In this document: positions 1 to 10,383 of the stretch, in pieces
Position numbering within the stretch: position 1 is the first letter of the stretch
Layout of the letters: every line of letters begins with the position of its first letter
Origin: Dehalobacter restrictus DSM 9455
Lineage (GTDB): Bacteria > Bacillota > Desulfitobacteriia > Desulfitobacteriales > Syntrophobotulaceae
Length of the DNA stretch: 64,000 bases
Assembly (NCBI RefSeq): GCF_000512895.1
Contig: NZ_CP007033.1
Coordinates: forward strand, 1,165,001-1,229,000
Direction: 5' to 3'
Position numbers and translations under genes: made by a program
Notes under the pieces: generated by a model
Told to the model about the DNA's origin: nothing
Database searches by the model: none
What the model saw: the letters and a program-made list of their open reading frames with translations, nothing else

Positions 1-1626
<1,626 letters not shown>

Positions 1627-1781
1627 TTAGATTCCTAGATTGATGATTGAATGCATGAAGCTGATTTGTTGTGCAGTTTTGAGAGAACGAGCTAGAAGCA
1701 CGGGAAAGATTAAAGAAGGAATCGGTAAGCCGATTCCAACTAGATCGAACCTTGAGCTTCAAACCTCGAGCCTCGAAAAGA

Positions 1782-1888
<107 letters not shown>

Positions 1889-1890
1889 TT

Positions 1891-1925
1891 AAGAACAGAG
1901 CATCTATTTTGGTGCTCTGTTTCTT
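1891..1925 (+). terminator. rRNA operon terminator 1
   Basis: AAGAAACAGAGCA-like left arm and TGCTCTGTTTCTT right arm form a long stem directly after 5S, rich in A on the left and T on the right as in an intrinsic terminator. Confidence 0.8.
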
Positions 1926-1945
1926 ATTTGCAAAGGGTGTTCAAT

Positions 1946-2008
1946 TAGGAAGTTTGAGTATCCTTCTGGGGCACGATACTGCAAGAAGATAAGACGTTGC
2001 GACGGTAA
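1946..2008 (+). pseudogene. Decayed copy of the 3' half of 5S rRNA
   Basis: This stretch follows 5S positions 1828-1888 in order: GGAAGTT, then CTGGGGC, then ACGATACTGCAAG, then an A/G-rich loop, then GACGTTGC and GGTAA. It lacks the 5' half and the CCGAACAC core, so it cannot form a 5S molecule. Like the intact gene it is followed at once by its own terminator. It looks like the 3' end of a lost second 5S copy or of a recombined rRNA operon. Confidence 0.75.
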
Positions 2009-2011
2009 ACT

Positions 2012-2040
2012 AGAGACTACATCGTAGGATGTAGTCTCTT
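2012..2040 (+). terminator. rRNA operon terminator 2
   Basis: AGAGACTACAT / ATGTAGTCTCT, 11-bp perfect stem with a 7-nt loop, ending in TT, placed right after the 5S remnant. Confidence 0.8.
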
Positions 2041-2057
2041 CATAATTAATTCAAAAC

Positions 2058-2095
2058 ATTACTTCAAAAAAAGTAATATTTACATTATAATGTAA
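2058..2095. promoter_or_regulatory. Two adjacent palindromes upstream of the chemoreceptor gene
   Basis: 2058-2077 is an inverted repeat (ATTACTT, 6-nt gap, AAGTAAT). 2080-2095 is a perfect 16-bp palindrome, TTACATTATAATGTAA, which contains a TATAAT-like -10 element. Together they look like an operator over a promoter for the gene starting at 2212. The regulator is unknown. The AT-rich leader 2096-2211 carries no other gene. Confidence 0.4.
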
Positions 2096-2211
2096 TTGAT
2101 AGAAAATATAACTATCGCCTGCTCATTGAGATTGTTGCGAAATAACAATAAACGCAGCAAGATTTTCTAGTTTTGGCGACAAAGATTTTTGCTTAAGAGG
2201 AGCGCAGATTA

Positions 2212-3501
2212 ATGAAAAAATCAAAGAACCATCAATTTAGCATTAGAAAGAAGATTTCCTTATTTGTTATTATTCTGGCAATTGTTACTTATTCTACAAG
2301 TGCATTTTTTATCTATTTTGTTCAACCCAATTTTGTTCCGAATATTAATGAGGTTATATTTACGATTGCGACTTTAGTACTAGGGGTTTTCTGGTCGGGT
2401 TTACTTTCCTTCTTTATGGCAAGTTTTATCATTAAACCTTTGCAGAAGTTAGAAAAAGCTGCAAATCAGGCATCTGAAGGGGATATCGGTTGTGATGTTG
2501 AAGTATCAAACACTGATGATGAGATTCGTTCATTAGGAATAGCTTTTAACAATATGCTTTATAATCTTAGGGAAATTGTCCAGAGTATTGAAACAAATTG
2601 TGCGAAGACCAATGAGAATATGTTTGAAATTTTAAAAGCGTCATCGGCTGCTTCTCACCAAGCCGACTCTATTGTACATACCATCACAGAAATATCTGCA
2701 GGTGCAGAAACTTCCTCGATTGCGATTCAATCAACTGCAGAATCAGTTGAAAAGGTCACTCTTATTGCCAAAGAAGTACAAAATTATGCCAAGTCTTCTG
2801 AAAAAGTCTCGGCAGAAATGTTAATGGAACTAACAGAAAGTAAAGAAGTAATTCGTTCTTTAGTTGAGGGAATTAATAATCTAGCCAAAGGAAACCAGCA
2901 ATCACTTGAAATTGTTAAAAGTCTCGAAGATAATGCTAAGAAAGTTGGTCAGATCATCCAGTTAGTAGGAGACATTGGGGAACAAACAAATTTACTTGCA
3001 TTGAATGCTTCCATTGAAGCTGCTCGAGCAGGACAACATGGCAGAGGATTTGCGGTCGTTGCCGAAGAGGTACGAAAATTAGCCGATGAAAGCGCAAATG
3101 CCGTTCAAGGAATTTCAAGTCTTATTGAGAATATCCAGGCTGAAGTGTTAAATGTTGTGAATCAAATTACAATACAAGTTCAAAATGCAGATATGGAAGC
3201 GCATAAAGGATCCAGGACGAATGAAGTAATAGAAAAAATGACAAAAACAATTCTTGAAGTGGCACGTAGCGTTGAACAAATATCAAAACTTGTCGATCAT
3301 CAAATGGAGGGCATTGACAAAAGCGCACATCAGTCTCGCGAAGTAGCCCAGATTGCAGAAAAAACTTCAGAAAGTGCAATGGAACTTGCTATTGCTACAA
3401 AGCAACAAGCGGAAATCGTCGATCAGGTTGAAACCCTTGTAGATAATTTAAGAATACAGTCAGAAATTTTGACAACTGCAATTACCCGCTTTCGCAAATA
3501 A
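2212..3501 (+). CDS. Methyl-accepting chemotaxis protein without large sensor domain
   Basis: Chemoreceptor of 429 residues. Two membrane segments (about residues 12-36 and 45-70) are separated by only about ten residues, so there is almost no extracytoplasmic ligand domain. A HAMP linker follows (about 70-122), then a long helical signalling region with the conserved MCP hairpin tip ([18 protein letters not shown], about residues 258-275), where CheA/CheW bind. The start follows AGAGGAG by a good spacing. It stands alone, with no che gene beside it. It may sense membrane state, a cytoplasmic cue or a partner protein; the ligand cannot be told from sequence. The family call is firm. Confidence 0.93.
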   Translation: MKKSKNHQFSIRKKISLFVIILAIVTYSTSAFFIYFVQPNFVPNINEVIFTIATLVLGVFWSGLLSFFMASFIIKPLQKLEKAANQASEGDIGCDVEVSNTDDEIRSLGIAFNNMLYNLREIVQSIETNCAKTNENMFEILKASSAASHQADSIVHTITEISAGAETSSIAIQSTAESVEKVTLIAKEVQNYAKSSEKVSAEMLMELTESKEVIRSLVEGINNLAKGNQQSLEIVKSLEDNAKKVGQIIQLVGDIGEQTNLLALNASIEAARAGQHGRGFAVVAEEVRKLADESANAVQGISSLIENIQAEVLNVVNQITIQVQNADMEAHKGSRTNEVIEKMTKTILEVARSVEQISKLVDHQMEGIDKSAHQSREVAQIAEKTSESAMELAIATKQQAEIVDQVETLVDNLRIQSEILTTAITRFRK

Positions 3502-3546
3502 TTGGTAGGTTCTACTAAATTTATAGAGAAATACTCTGTTCCAACT

Positions 3547-3576
3547 AATCATAGGCGTACATGTACGCCTATGATT
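3547..3576. terminator. 30-bp perfect palindrome between convergent genes
   Basis: AATCATAGGCGTACA followed by its exact reverse complement, with no loop, then an AT-rich tail. It lies between the stop of the chemoreceptor (+) and the stop of the lipoprotein gene (-), so a bidirectional terminator is the simplest reading. A loopless 15+15 palindrome is unusual for one. Confidence 0.6.
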
Positions 3577-3616
3577 ATATTATCGTGAGCTTGTTGTTTG
3601 AAGAAAACGAGAAGTC

Positions 3617-4381
3617 CTATTGTATAAGTACGACTTTACCGGAATCAATAAAGTAAAGTTCGGAAATACCATCGATATAACTGATATCCGCTTTGGCTTT
3701 GACACTGTCGGTTTCCGCAGGCTGAGTACCTTGCTGTCCTTTATACGAAGGATCGTAGAAAAAGATTTTAAACTTGCGAAGATTGCTGTTTGAAAGCTGA
3801 TCCCGCTGTTCTCTAATAATACCGGTCAGAACATTTTCATCAATAGAAGGTGGCTGGATATATAAGACCTGAGAGTTCGTTTCAGACTGCGTATACAGGA
3901 TAGTGTAAGTAAGCTTTGCAGAAGAGTTTACTGTAAAGTCCCCGTCAATCGTAAAATCTGCACGATTTGCATTGGCCATGGCCAATGATGTCAAGCTGGT
4001 ACTGGATCTCGGTAATAAGCTTTTTATTAAAAGGGTATCTGTACCTTGAATTTTGTTGCCGCTGTCCCGGTACGTAACATACACTTTTCCGGAGAATATA
4101 TACTCTGAAGAGTTGGAAACAGATATGTTCACTTTTCTTTGATTTTTAGAATTTAAGTACTGAAAGTCTGCAGATGCTGAGATATCTTTGAGATTAGCTG
4201 ATAATATCAGCTGCTGGCTGTTTTCATTATTGGGCGTTGATGGCTGAGTTTTTGAAGATAAGCTGGAACTACTGGCCACTGCTGAAGAATCAGTCTGTTG
4301 AGCAGTTGTTGTCGGCGCGTTTTTAGAACAACCAGATAATAAAAGTAGGAAAAGGCAGGCTAAAATTATCGTATTTTTCAT
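3617..4381 (-). CDS. Putative lipoprotein, unknown function
   Basis: Predicted secreted lipoprotein of 254 residues. The start at 4381 is chosen because AAGGAG lies six bases upstream; the frame stays open seven codons further. The N-terminus has a lysine, a hydrophobic stretch and the lipobox LLSGC, so the mature protein should be anchored by an N-terminal lipid-modified cysteine. A Ser/Thr/Gln-rich linker (about 20-60) leads to a beta-rich middle region that loosely resembles FxLYD-type immunoglobulin-like domains (about 65-170). The C-terminus (DGISELYFIDSGKVVLIQ) is not recognised. It is a single gene converging on the chemoreceptor. No function is assigned. Confidence 0.8.
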   Translation of the reverse strand: MKNTIILACLFLLLLSGCSKNAPTTTAQQTDSSAVASSSSLSSKTQPSTPNNENSQQLILSANLKDISASADFQYLNSKNQRKVNISVSNSSEYIFSGKVYVTYRDSGNKIQGTDTLLIKSLLPRSSTSLTSLAMANANRADFTIDGDFTVNSSAKLTYTILYTQSETNSQVLYIQPPSIDENVLTGIIREQRDQLSNSNLRKFKIFFYDPSYKGQQGTQPAETDSVKAKADISYIDGISELYFIDSGKVVLIQ

Positions 4382-4486
4382 TGAGAGCTCCTTTAGTACC
4401 AAGAATTGCTTTTATTAATTCTATTATATAGTAAAATTGATTTTGGAGCGAAATAACAAGTGAATAAATTGTAATTGCATATAGTT

Positions 4487-4514
4487 AGGACAGAGCATTA
4501 CGCTGCTCTGTCCT
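4487..4514 (-). terminator. Terminator of the Tad pilus operon
   Basis: AGGACAGAGCA and TGCTCTGTCCT-like arms make a stem of about ten bp with a 6-nt loop, downstream of the last minus-strand pilus-operon gene. The T run on the minus strand is weak, so the direction is uncertain. Confidence 0.55.
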
Positions 4515-4658
4515 TTTGCGGCAAGGCAAGTGAAACTGGAAAAGCTCTGAATACGAGCTATCATTAATAACACTAATAACACTTTTGCAGACACTTATTT
4601 CTTTTGATAAAGCGATATATTCCTAAAGACAATAAGACAAGAGAGAAATACGAGAGAA

Positions 4659-5009
4659 TTAAAACTGCATTTCAAGCTTGTCACCTTCCATGCTTCCAGT
4701 GGAATCTGCCCAGTTATGTGGGAACTCTAACACAAAAGCGGCATTCTTGATGCATGGGGAGACCTTTTTCGGAGAGAGATCATCAATGATTTTGACAATT
4801 TTCAGATCCTTGCTGACAAACCAGACAGAGAGGGGATAGCGCATCCCGATCATGTGGACCTGGTTGCAGGGATTAATCAACATACCATGAAAATCATCCA
4901 ATTGCCTGGTTCCCAGCAGACCTCTCAGTCTGGTGAAAAAGGTGTCAGCCACTAGAACCGTCCCAAGATTCTTTTGTGTTCTTTGGTTGATAACAGTTAA
5001 CTCTTTCAT
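4659..5009 (-). CDS. DUF192 family protein
   Basis: Protein of 116 residues matching the DUF192 pattern: an N-terminal RLRGLLG motif, then the GMLINPCNQVHMIGMRYPLSVWFV core, then a K-x-I-x-D-L-x-P-K stretch ending in LEFPHN. DUF192 proteins are small beta-barrel domains of unknown biochemical role, often exported or next to surface-structure genes. It is the last gene of the Tad operon, a location seen for DUF192 genes in other Firmicutes. No signal peptide is visible here. A GAGGA site lies upstream of the ATG. Confidence 0.85.
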   Translation of the reverse strand: MKELTVINQRTQKNLGTVLVADTFFTRLRGLLGTRQLDDFHGMLINPCNQVHMIGMRYPLSVWFVSKDLKIVKIIDDLSPKKVSPCIKNAAFVLEFPHNWADSTGSMEGDKLEMQF

Positions 5010-5083
5010 TAGTCGATTTCCTCGTTTTTCTTAGAGAGAATCTTAGATTATTCTTTGAATATTCTTCGTCCACAGACAAAAAA

Positions 5084-6024
5084 TTATTTACCCAAAATAT
5101 CCATGATATTAATGATTGCCGGGCCAAGTATCACGATGAAAAGGCTTGGAAAAACAAAGAAAACAAGTGGAACCATCATCTTTACGGGGGCTTTTTGCGC
5201 AGCTTCTTGTATGCGTTGTTTTCTTCTCAGACGGATTTGTGCCGACTGATTCCTGAGGACATTTCCCATAGAGATACCGAGCTGGTCAGCTTGAACCAAT
5301 GAGGCAATTACATTGCTTAAATCTTCTACGTCATTTTTTTTGGCCATGTCTCTCAAAGCTTCCCGGCGTGGTTTGCCGATTTTGATTTCCTGCAGAACCA
5401 GGTTGAACTCTTCAGCAAGAATGCCTTTTTGTTTTCTACGACTTTCATCATCGCTGCATCAAAGCCAAGTCCGGCTTCGACACTGACCATAACGAGATCT
5501 AGGATGTCAGGAAGCGTACGAAGAATCTCACTTTTACGTTGTTTGATCTTTGATTTAAGCCAGAAATTGGGAGCAATATTTCCAATAACAAAACAAAATA
5601 ATGGAAATTCAATTTTTGTTAGGATTGGAAAGCTTAATATAAAGCTTAAAGCAGCAGCTGCTATTGCAAAGCATAGGCCAAGGATGAACCTAAGCGCTTT
5701 CCATTCAGCTGACGACCACCCTTTTAATCCGGCTGCAATTAATTCCTGGTCGTTCTGGTCCGTTTCTTTGTTATTCTTTGAGAAGACAGTAATTAATCTG
5801 CGAAAAAAACTGCTCTCGGATTTTTCTTGCTTGTTTTTATCTTGCTTGCTTTTGTCTTTTTTGGATTTTTCTTTTTGATTTTCTTCATTTTCTGTTGGCA
5901 CTGAAGATCTTCCAAGGGAACGCATAATCCTGCTCTGGGAAAGAGAAGGCTGTTTCCTGGACAGAATCGCCAGAACTAAGAAGAAAATAAGGCAAAAACC
6001 ACTGAAAATCAAGATTGACTCCAT
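5084..6024 (-). pseudogene. tadC: tadC, Tad pilus inner-membrane platform protein (frameshifted)
   Basis: Second type II secretion F-domain platform protein of the Tad pilus. The N-terminal frame (6024 down to about 5430) has a membrane anchor, a highly charged Lys/Ser linker (about residues 45-70), two membrane segments and the start of the F domain (DILDLVMVSVEAGLGFDAAM). At about 5426-5436 the frame is lost. The next frame (to 5084) continues the same domain with the conserved VEDLSN and SLVQADQLG motifs and the final membrane segment. The minus strand reads GAAAACAAAAAGGC here. Either one A is missing, or a -1 slip on AAA AAG is needed, which gives ..KKGILAEEF.. . A sequencing error, a true pseudogene and programmed slippage all remain possible. 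Confidence 0.85.
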
Positions 6025-6035
6025 GACAATCTCCC

Positions 6036-6983
6036 CTAGAATTTAATATTAACAATCTTTCTGATGGCGATAAAACCGATGATTTCCAGAACAGCGCCAC
6101 AGCATAATAACATAATTCCGAGTGGATCCTGGAACAGCGGCATCATAAATGAAGGCTGCATCATCGTGATAACCAGGCCAATTAAGATAGGCAAAGCACC
6201 AATAATATATCCCGACAATCTGCCTTGAGCAGTAAGTGTTTTGATCTCGCCTTGAATCTGTAAACGTTCCTGAATCGTATCGTGAATATTGATTAAAATT
6301 TCGGCTAGATTACCACCAATTTGCCGTTGAATCAGGATGGCAGTTACCATTAATTCCAGGTCTTTGCTTTCAACCCGCTGCGAGAGATTTAACAAAGCAT
6401 TTTCGGTAGATTCCCCATAGGCCATTTCTTTCAGGGTGATTTTGATTTCGGAGGAGAGCGGATCTGGCATTTCTTGGGCTGCCATTTCCATGGCTTGAAA
6501 TAAACTAAAACCGGCTTTTAAGGAATTAGCAAGGGTCAGAAGTATATCCGGCAGCTGGTTATTGAATTTTTTTATTTTTTTATTTTTAGCACTGCTGATA
6601 TATAGCTTGGGAAAGATCAAACTTAACAGTGGCAGAACAATAAAAACAGCACTCAAAGGCAGGAGAATTAAGGCGATAAGGAAAGTAAGAATGAACAAGA
6701 AAATTTGCATTACGATGAATTCTCTGCCAGTTAACCCAATGTCACCGCTGTAAAGATCTTTATCAAGTTGTTTGCCCCATTTCCGAGGTGTATATTTGGA
6801 CAGGGAAGTCAGATACTCTTTCCAGGAAGCAGCCTTTTTGGCTTTAACCGGGGTATCTTCTTTTTCTGCCACCAGTCGCTTAACTTTATCTTCAACGCTT
6901 TCATTTTTTGGTTTCAGGGCCATGATCAGTGAGTATATTAGGATAAATCCCATAATCGAGGCCACGACGATGACCTTTGTCAT
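6036..6983 (-). CDS. tadB: TadB, Tad pilus inner-membrane platform protein
   Basis: Type II secretion F-domain protein of 315 residues, the first of the two platform subunits that sit in the membrane beneath the growing Flp pilus and dock with the TadA ATPase. The start at 6983 is chosen because GGAGG lies seven bases upstream. Visible parts are an N-terminal membrane segment, a pair of membrane segments in the middle (about 95-140), the F domain with LPDILLTLANSLKAGFSLFQAM, and a C-terminal pair of membrane helices. It lies between tadA and tadC with short gaps, as in other tad operons. Confidence 0.92.
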   Translation of the reverse strand: MTKVIVVASIMGFILIYSLIMALKPKNESVEDKVKRLVAEKEDTPVKAKKAASWKEYLTSLSKYTPRKWGKQLDKDLYSGDIGLTGREFIVMQIFLFILTFLIALILLPLSAVFIVLPLLSLIFPKLYISSAKNKKIKKFNNQLPDILLTLANSLKAGFSLFQAMEMAAQEMPDPLSSEIKITLKEMAYGESTENALLNLSQRVESKDLELMVTAILIQRQIGGNLAEILINIHDTIQERLQIQGEIKTLTAQGRLSGYIIGALPILIGLVITMMQPSFMMPLFQDPLGIMLLCCGAVLEIIGFIAIRKIVNIKF

Positions 6984-7014
6984 ATAAATACCTCCGACGG
7001 CCATAGATGGCTAA

Positions 7015-8385
7015 TCAACTAACAAAAATATTGTCCGGCAGGATTTGGCCCGTGGCAGCCAGCGTATCCATAAAGCGGGGGCGGACACCGGTAGCCTTAA
7101 AGCCACCGAGGACGTGGACATTGGAATCAACACCTTTTTGTTCAAATTTGTAGATATCCTGGGTGACAATGGTGTCTCCTTCCATACCAAGGACCTCAGT
7201 GATATGAGTAATTTTCCGGGTGCCGTCCCTGAGCCGGCTTTGCTGAACAACTAAGTCAATCGCACTGGAAATTTGCTCACGGATGGCCCGGATCGGCAAA
7301 TCCATGCCTGCCATTAAAACCATGGTTTCGAGACGGGAGAGCATGTCCCTCGGGGTGTTAGCATGACCTGTGGTCAGGGAACCATCGTGTCCAGTATTCA
7401 TGGCCTGCAACATATCCAAGGCTTCTCCGCCGCGGACTTCACCGACGATGATCCGGTCAGGCCTCATACGCAGCGTGTTTCTGACCAAGTCACGAATGGT
7501 GATGGCACCTTTTCCTTCTATGTTTGGCGGCCGGGTTTCAAGCGTTACCAAGTGGCTTTGATCAAGCTGCAGTTCAGCAGCATCTTCAATGGTAATGATC
7601 CGCTCGTGGTCCGGAATAAAGGAAGATAGGACGTTTAAGGTTGTGGTCTTACCTGACCCGGTACCGCCGGAAACGACAATATTCAGTCTGGCCTTGACGC
7701 AGGCTTCCAAGACAAGTGCCATATCTCTGGTCATTGTGCCAAAATTAATCAGATCTTCGACACGATAGGGGTCACGTGAAAATTTTCGGATCGTGATGGT
7801 GGGCCCTTTAAGCGCCAAAGGCGGGATAATTGCATTTACCCTGGAACCATCCGGCAGACGGGCATCTACCATTGGCTGACTTTCATCAATTCTTCGGCCA
7901 ATCGGCGCGACAATTTTTTCAATAATATGCTGAACATGCTGGTCATCATTAAAAGTTACATTGGATAGTTCGACAATCCCATGACGTTCTACGTAGACCT
8001 GACTTGGTCCGTTGACCATAATCTCTGAAATACTGTCGTCATTTAATAGCGGGGAAATGGGGCCAAAACCAAGGATCTCATCTACCACTTCCTGAACGAT
8101 TCTTTGCCTTTCATTCCGGGGCAGAAGGGCACCGTTGGCTTCAACATACTGGTCTATGACTTTTTGAACGATCGGCTCGACTTCTTGAGGATCAACATCA
8201 TTGAGTTGAATATTTTTGATGGTTTCCTTATGGATAATGCTTTTGAGCTCCCTCCAGGGATCAACGGGCTGAGAGGAAGGAGAAGAGGTAAAGGCTTGTC
8301 TGATTTCAATCAGGCTTTGTTTCTCTGATCCGGTTCTTTCGCGTTCTTTACCTCTTTCCTGTTCTAAACGGCTAAGGAGCGACAT
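7015..8385 (-). CDS. tadA: TadA/CpaF, Tad pilus assembly ATPase
   Basis: Secretion ATPase of the VirB11/PilB superfamily that powers Flp pilus extension from the cytoplasmic face. Motifs seen are Walker A ([13 protein letters not shown]), an Asp-box-like segment ([11 protein letters not shown]), Walker B ([18 protein letters not shown]) and the His box ([12 protein letters not shown]). The N-terminal region has the family's [14 protein letters not shown] segment. The ATG at 8385 is preferred over an in-frame TTG at 8400, because GGAGG sits at the right distance for the ATG and overlaps the TTG. Only four bases separate it from the cpaE stop, so the two are probably translationally coupled. 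Confidence 0.96.
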   Translation of the reverse strand: MSLLSRLEQERGKERERTGSEKQSLIEIRQAFTSSPSSQPVDPWRELKSIIHKETIKNIQLNDVDPQEVEPIVQKVIDQYVEANGALLPRNERQRIVQEVVDEILGFGPISPLLNDDSISEIMVNGPSQVYVERHGIVELSNVTFNDDQHVQHIIEKIVAPIGRRIDESQPMVDARLPDGSRVNAIIPPLALKGPTITIRKFSRDPYRVEDLINFGTMTRDMALVLEACVKARLNIVVSGGTGSGKTTTLNVLSSFIPDHERIITIEDAAELQLDQSHLVTLETRPPNIEGKGAITIRDLVRNTLRMRPDRIIVGEVRGGEALDMLQAMNTGHDGSLTTGHANTPRDMLSRLETMVLMAGMDLPIRAIREQISSAIDLVVQQSRLRDGTRKITHITEVLGMEGDTIVTQDIYKFEQKGVDSNVHVLGGFKATGVRPRFMDTLAATGQILPDNIFVS

Positions 8386-8389
8386 GCGA

Positions 8390-9610
8390 TCAACCTCCAA
8401 ATCTTAAAAAGGAAAGACGGCTGGTTTCTTTGCTGTCCTGACCTTTTTTAGTAATTTCCGAATTAACACCTAGCGTACTCACCATTTTTTTAATTTCCAG
8501 AGCGGGAGCCGAACGGGCTAAAGCCTCAACAAACGGTACACCTTTATTAAGCACAGATGTGAGCTGCTCTTCATAAGGAATAAGATAGGTTACATTGAGG
8601 CCGAGACTGCTTTCAATATCCTTCATGCTGATACCGATTTTCTTTTCAAATTTATTTAGAATTAACTTGATTTTTGGGGAATACTCAAGCGTGTGCATGA
8701 TTTCCAGCGCCAGCTTGGTATTTTTGATTGACGGAATGTCCATGCCGGCCACAACCCAGATCTCGTCTGCGGCCTCTAAGCCGGCAAGGCTGATATCATC
8801 AAAACGGCTGGTATTGTCAAGAATTACAAAATCATAATGGGGTTTAATTTCTTCCAGGATTTGCTCAATATGTTCTGTGGTTACTTTTTCTGCATATTCA
8901 GGGCGATTCGTAGCCGCCAGGATTTCCAGTCCGGAAGAATGGCTAAGGGTATGAAGCCGGATATCTTCTTCTTTGATCGAACCGGCCTGGACCAGATCGG
9001 TAATGGTTCTTTTCGGAACAAGATTTAAGAAGGAGGCGATGTCCCCAAATTGCAGGCTCAAGTCTAATAAAAGGACTTTGGATGACTTCGCCAATTCAAC
9101 ACCGAGGTTCACAGCGGTCGTCGTTTTGCCTACCCCTCCCTTGGCGCTGAAAATACTGATTACTTTTGCTGCAGTGTCGGATGTTTTTACAGCGGAATCG
9201 GGGGACAGAGGGGAATTGATCATTTCTCTTTTGCGGCTTTCCTTGTGATACACGTTCAGGATTGTACTGGTAAGTTCTTTGCCGGTAAACGGTTTGACGA
9301 TATAAGATTTGGCTCCGGCCATCATGGCTTTGGTCATATGGTCGGGGTCGTTTTCAACGGACATCATAATAATGGAGGTATTTGGAATGCGGAAAGAAAG
9401 CAGTTCTGTTGTTTTTATCCCGTCAATGTCGGGCATGCTGATATCCATTAAAATAATTTCCGGTTTCAACAATTCTGCCAGACGGATTGCTTCAGAACCG
9501 CAGCCTGCTTCGCCGATGACTTCAAAGCCGGAATCAAGAGCAAGGATCCGGCGAATGTTTTCGCGGGTATTTCTGATATCATCAACAATGAGAATCCGTA
9601 TACCTTGCAT
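8390..9610 (-). CDS. cpaE: TadZ/CpaE: receiver domain fused to MinD/ParA-like ATPase
   Basis: Localisation and assembly factor of the Tad pilus, 406 residues. Residues 1-120 form a response-regulator receiver domain with acidic D10/D11, the phospho-acceptor-like D56 (LMDISMP) and K106 (VKPF), so phosphorylation looks possible, unlike many TadZ proteins with degenerate receivers. Residues 148-390 form a MinD/ParA-type ATPase with the deviant Walker A KGGVGKTTT (157-165). The domain order matches the TadZ family. The likely role is placing the pilus machine at its site in the cell. It could also receive a signal from a histidine kinase, but none is nearby. Confidence 0.93.
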   Translation of the reverse strand: MQGIRILIVDDIRNTRENIRRILALDSGFEVIGEAGCGSEAIRLAELLKPEIILMDISMPDIDGIKTTELLSFRIPNTSIIMMSVENDPDHMTKAMMAGAKSYIVKPFTGKELTSTILNVYHKESRKREMINSPLSPDSAVKTSDTAAKVISIFSAKGGVGKTTTAVNLGVELAKSSKVLLLDLSLQFGDIASFLNLVPKRTITDLVQAGSIKEEDIRLHTLSHSSGLEILAATNRPEYAEKVTTEHIEQILEEIKPHYDFVILDNTSRFDDISLAGLEAADEIWVVAGMDIPSIKNTKLALEIMHTLEYSPKIKLILNKFEKKIGISMKDIESSLGLNVTYLIPYEEQLTSVLNKGVPFVEALARSAPALEIKKMVSTLGVNSEITKKGQDSKETSRLSFLRFGG

Positions 9611-9626
9611 GCGCTATACCTCCTTT

Positions 9627-10373
9627 TTATTTATAATGACTGAAATAATCGGCGTTTGTATAGACATTAGGATCAATGGGTGCTTCGGTGTAAGTTTCTT
9701 TATTGGCGGGGTTTCTCAGCAGTAAGCGGATGGAACCTTTTTCACTGCCCAGTGTTACGGCCATAGACTGGGAAACACTCATAGCAAGGACATAAGAGCC
9801 AGGATTTTCGGCAGTTTCTCCTTCTTTGAGAATGGTATCACCCGTGTTTAAGACCAAAACATCCTGGGCAGCTAAAGAAGTAATTGTTCTTTGATTTCCC
9901 TGGCTATCCTTAATATCCATGGTAATCAGGATATCCACATGGTCACCGGGCTTTACCTTATAGCTGACACTGCCCACCAGATCGACAGGAATAGCAACGG
10001 CTCTTTTACCTGAAGGAACAGTCAGTGAAAAGCTGTCGGCTGAGGCACCTGAACTGCTGCCGGTTTGGTACGGATCTCCAAGCATAGGACTCAGCAGTAC
10101 ATCACCCTGACTGACGTCAACCAGGAGTACCCGGCCTGTCAATTCTTTCACGGTAGAGGCCCCCCCCTGAGGATAGGCTGAAAGCGGAACTTGTTTGATT
10201 TGGAGCTGATCAGCCTTTAGGATACTTCGGGAGGAAATATCCGCTGCTGCAACAACCAGTGGTTTTAAGTCTTGGCTTGATGCTCCCGAACCATAGTTTA
10301 GGTAGAAAAAGACAGCCAAGCTAAAAATCAGTCCTGAGATAATCGCCATAAAAACATAGAATTTTCTTTTCAC
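9627..10373 (-). CDS. cpaB: CpaB/RcpC, Flp pilus assembly protein
   Basis: Protein of 248 residues with one N-terminal membrane segment (about 7-27) and an SAF domain (about 38-105: VVAAADISSRSILKADQL, then GRVLLVDVSQGDVLL), followed by the CpaB/RcpC C-terminal region (VGSVSYKVKPGDHVDIL). In Gram-negative systems this protein gates or stabilises the outer-membrane pore. In a Firmicute without such a pore it probably works in the cell wall around the pilus. It lies between tadG and cpaE in operon order. Confidence 0.92.
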   Translation of the reverse strand: MKRKFYVFMAIISGLIFSLAVFFYLNYGSGASSQDLKPLVVAAADISSRSILKADQLQIKQVPLSAYPQGGASTVKELTGRVLLVDVSQGDVLLSPMLGDPYQTGSSSGASADSFSLTVPSGKRAVAIPVDLVGSVSYKVKPGDHVDILITMDIKDSQGNQRTITSLAAQDVLVLNTGDTILKEGETAENPGSYVLAMSVSQSMAVTLGSEKGSIRLLLRNPANKETYTEAPIDPNVYTNADYFSHYK

Positions 10374-10383
10374 TAGTCATCCC

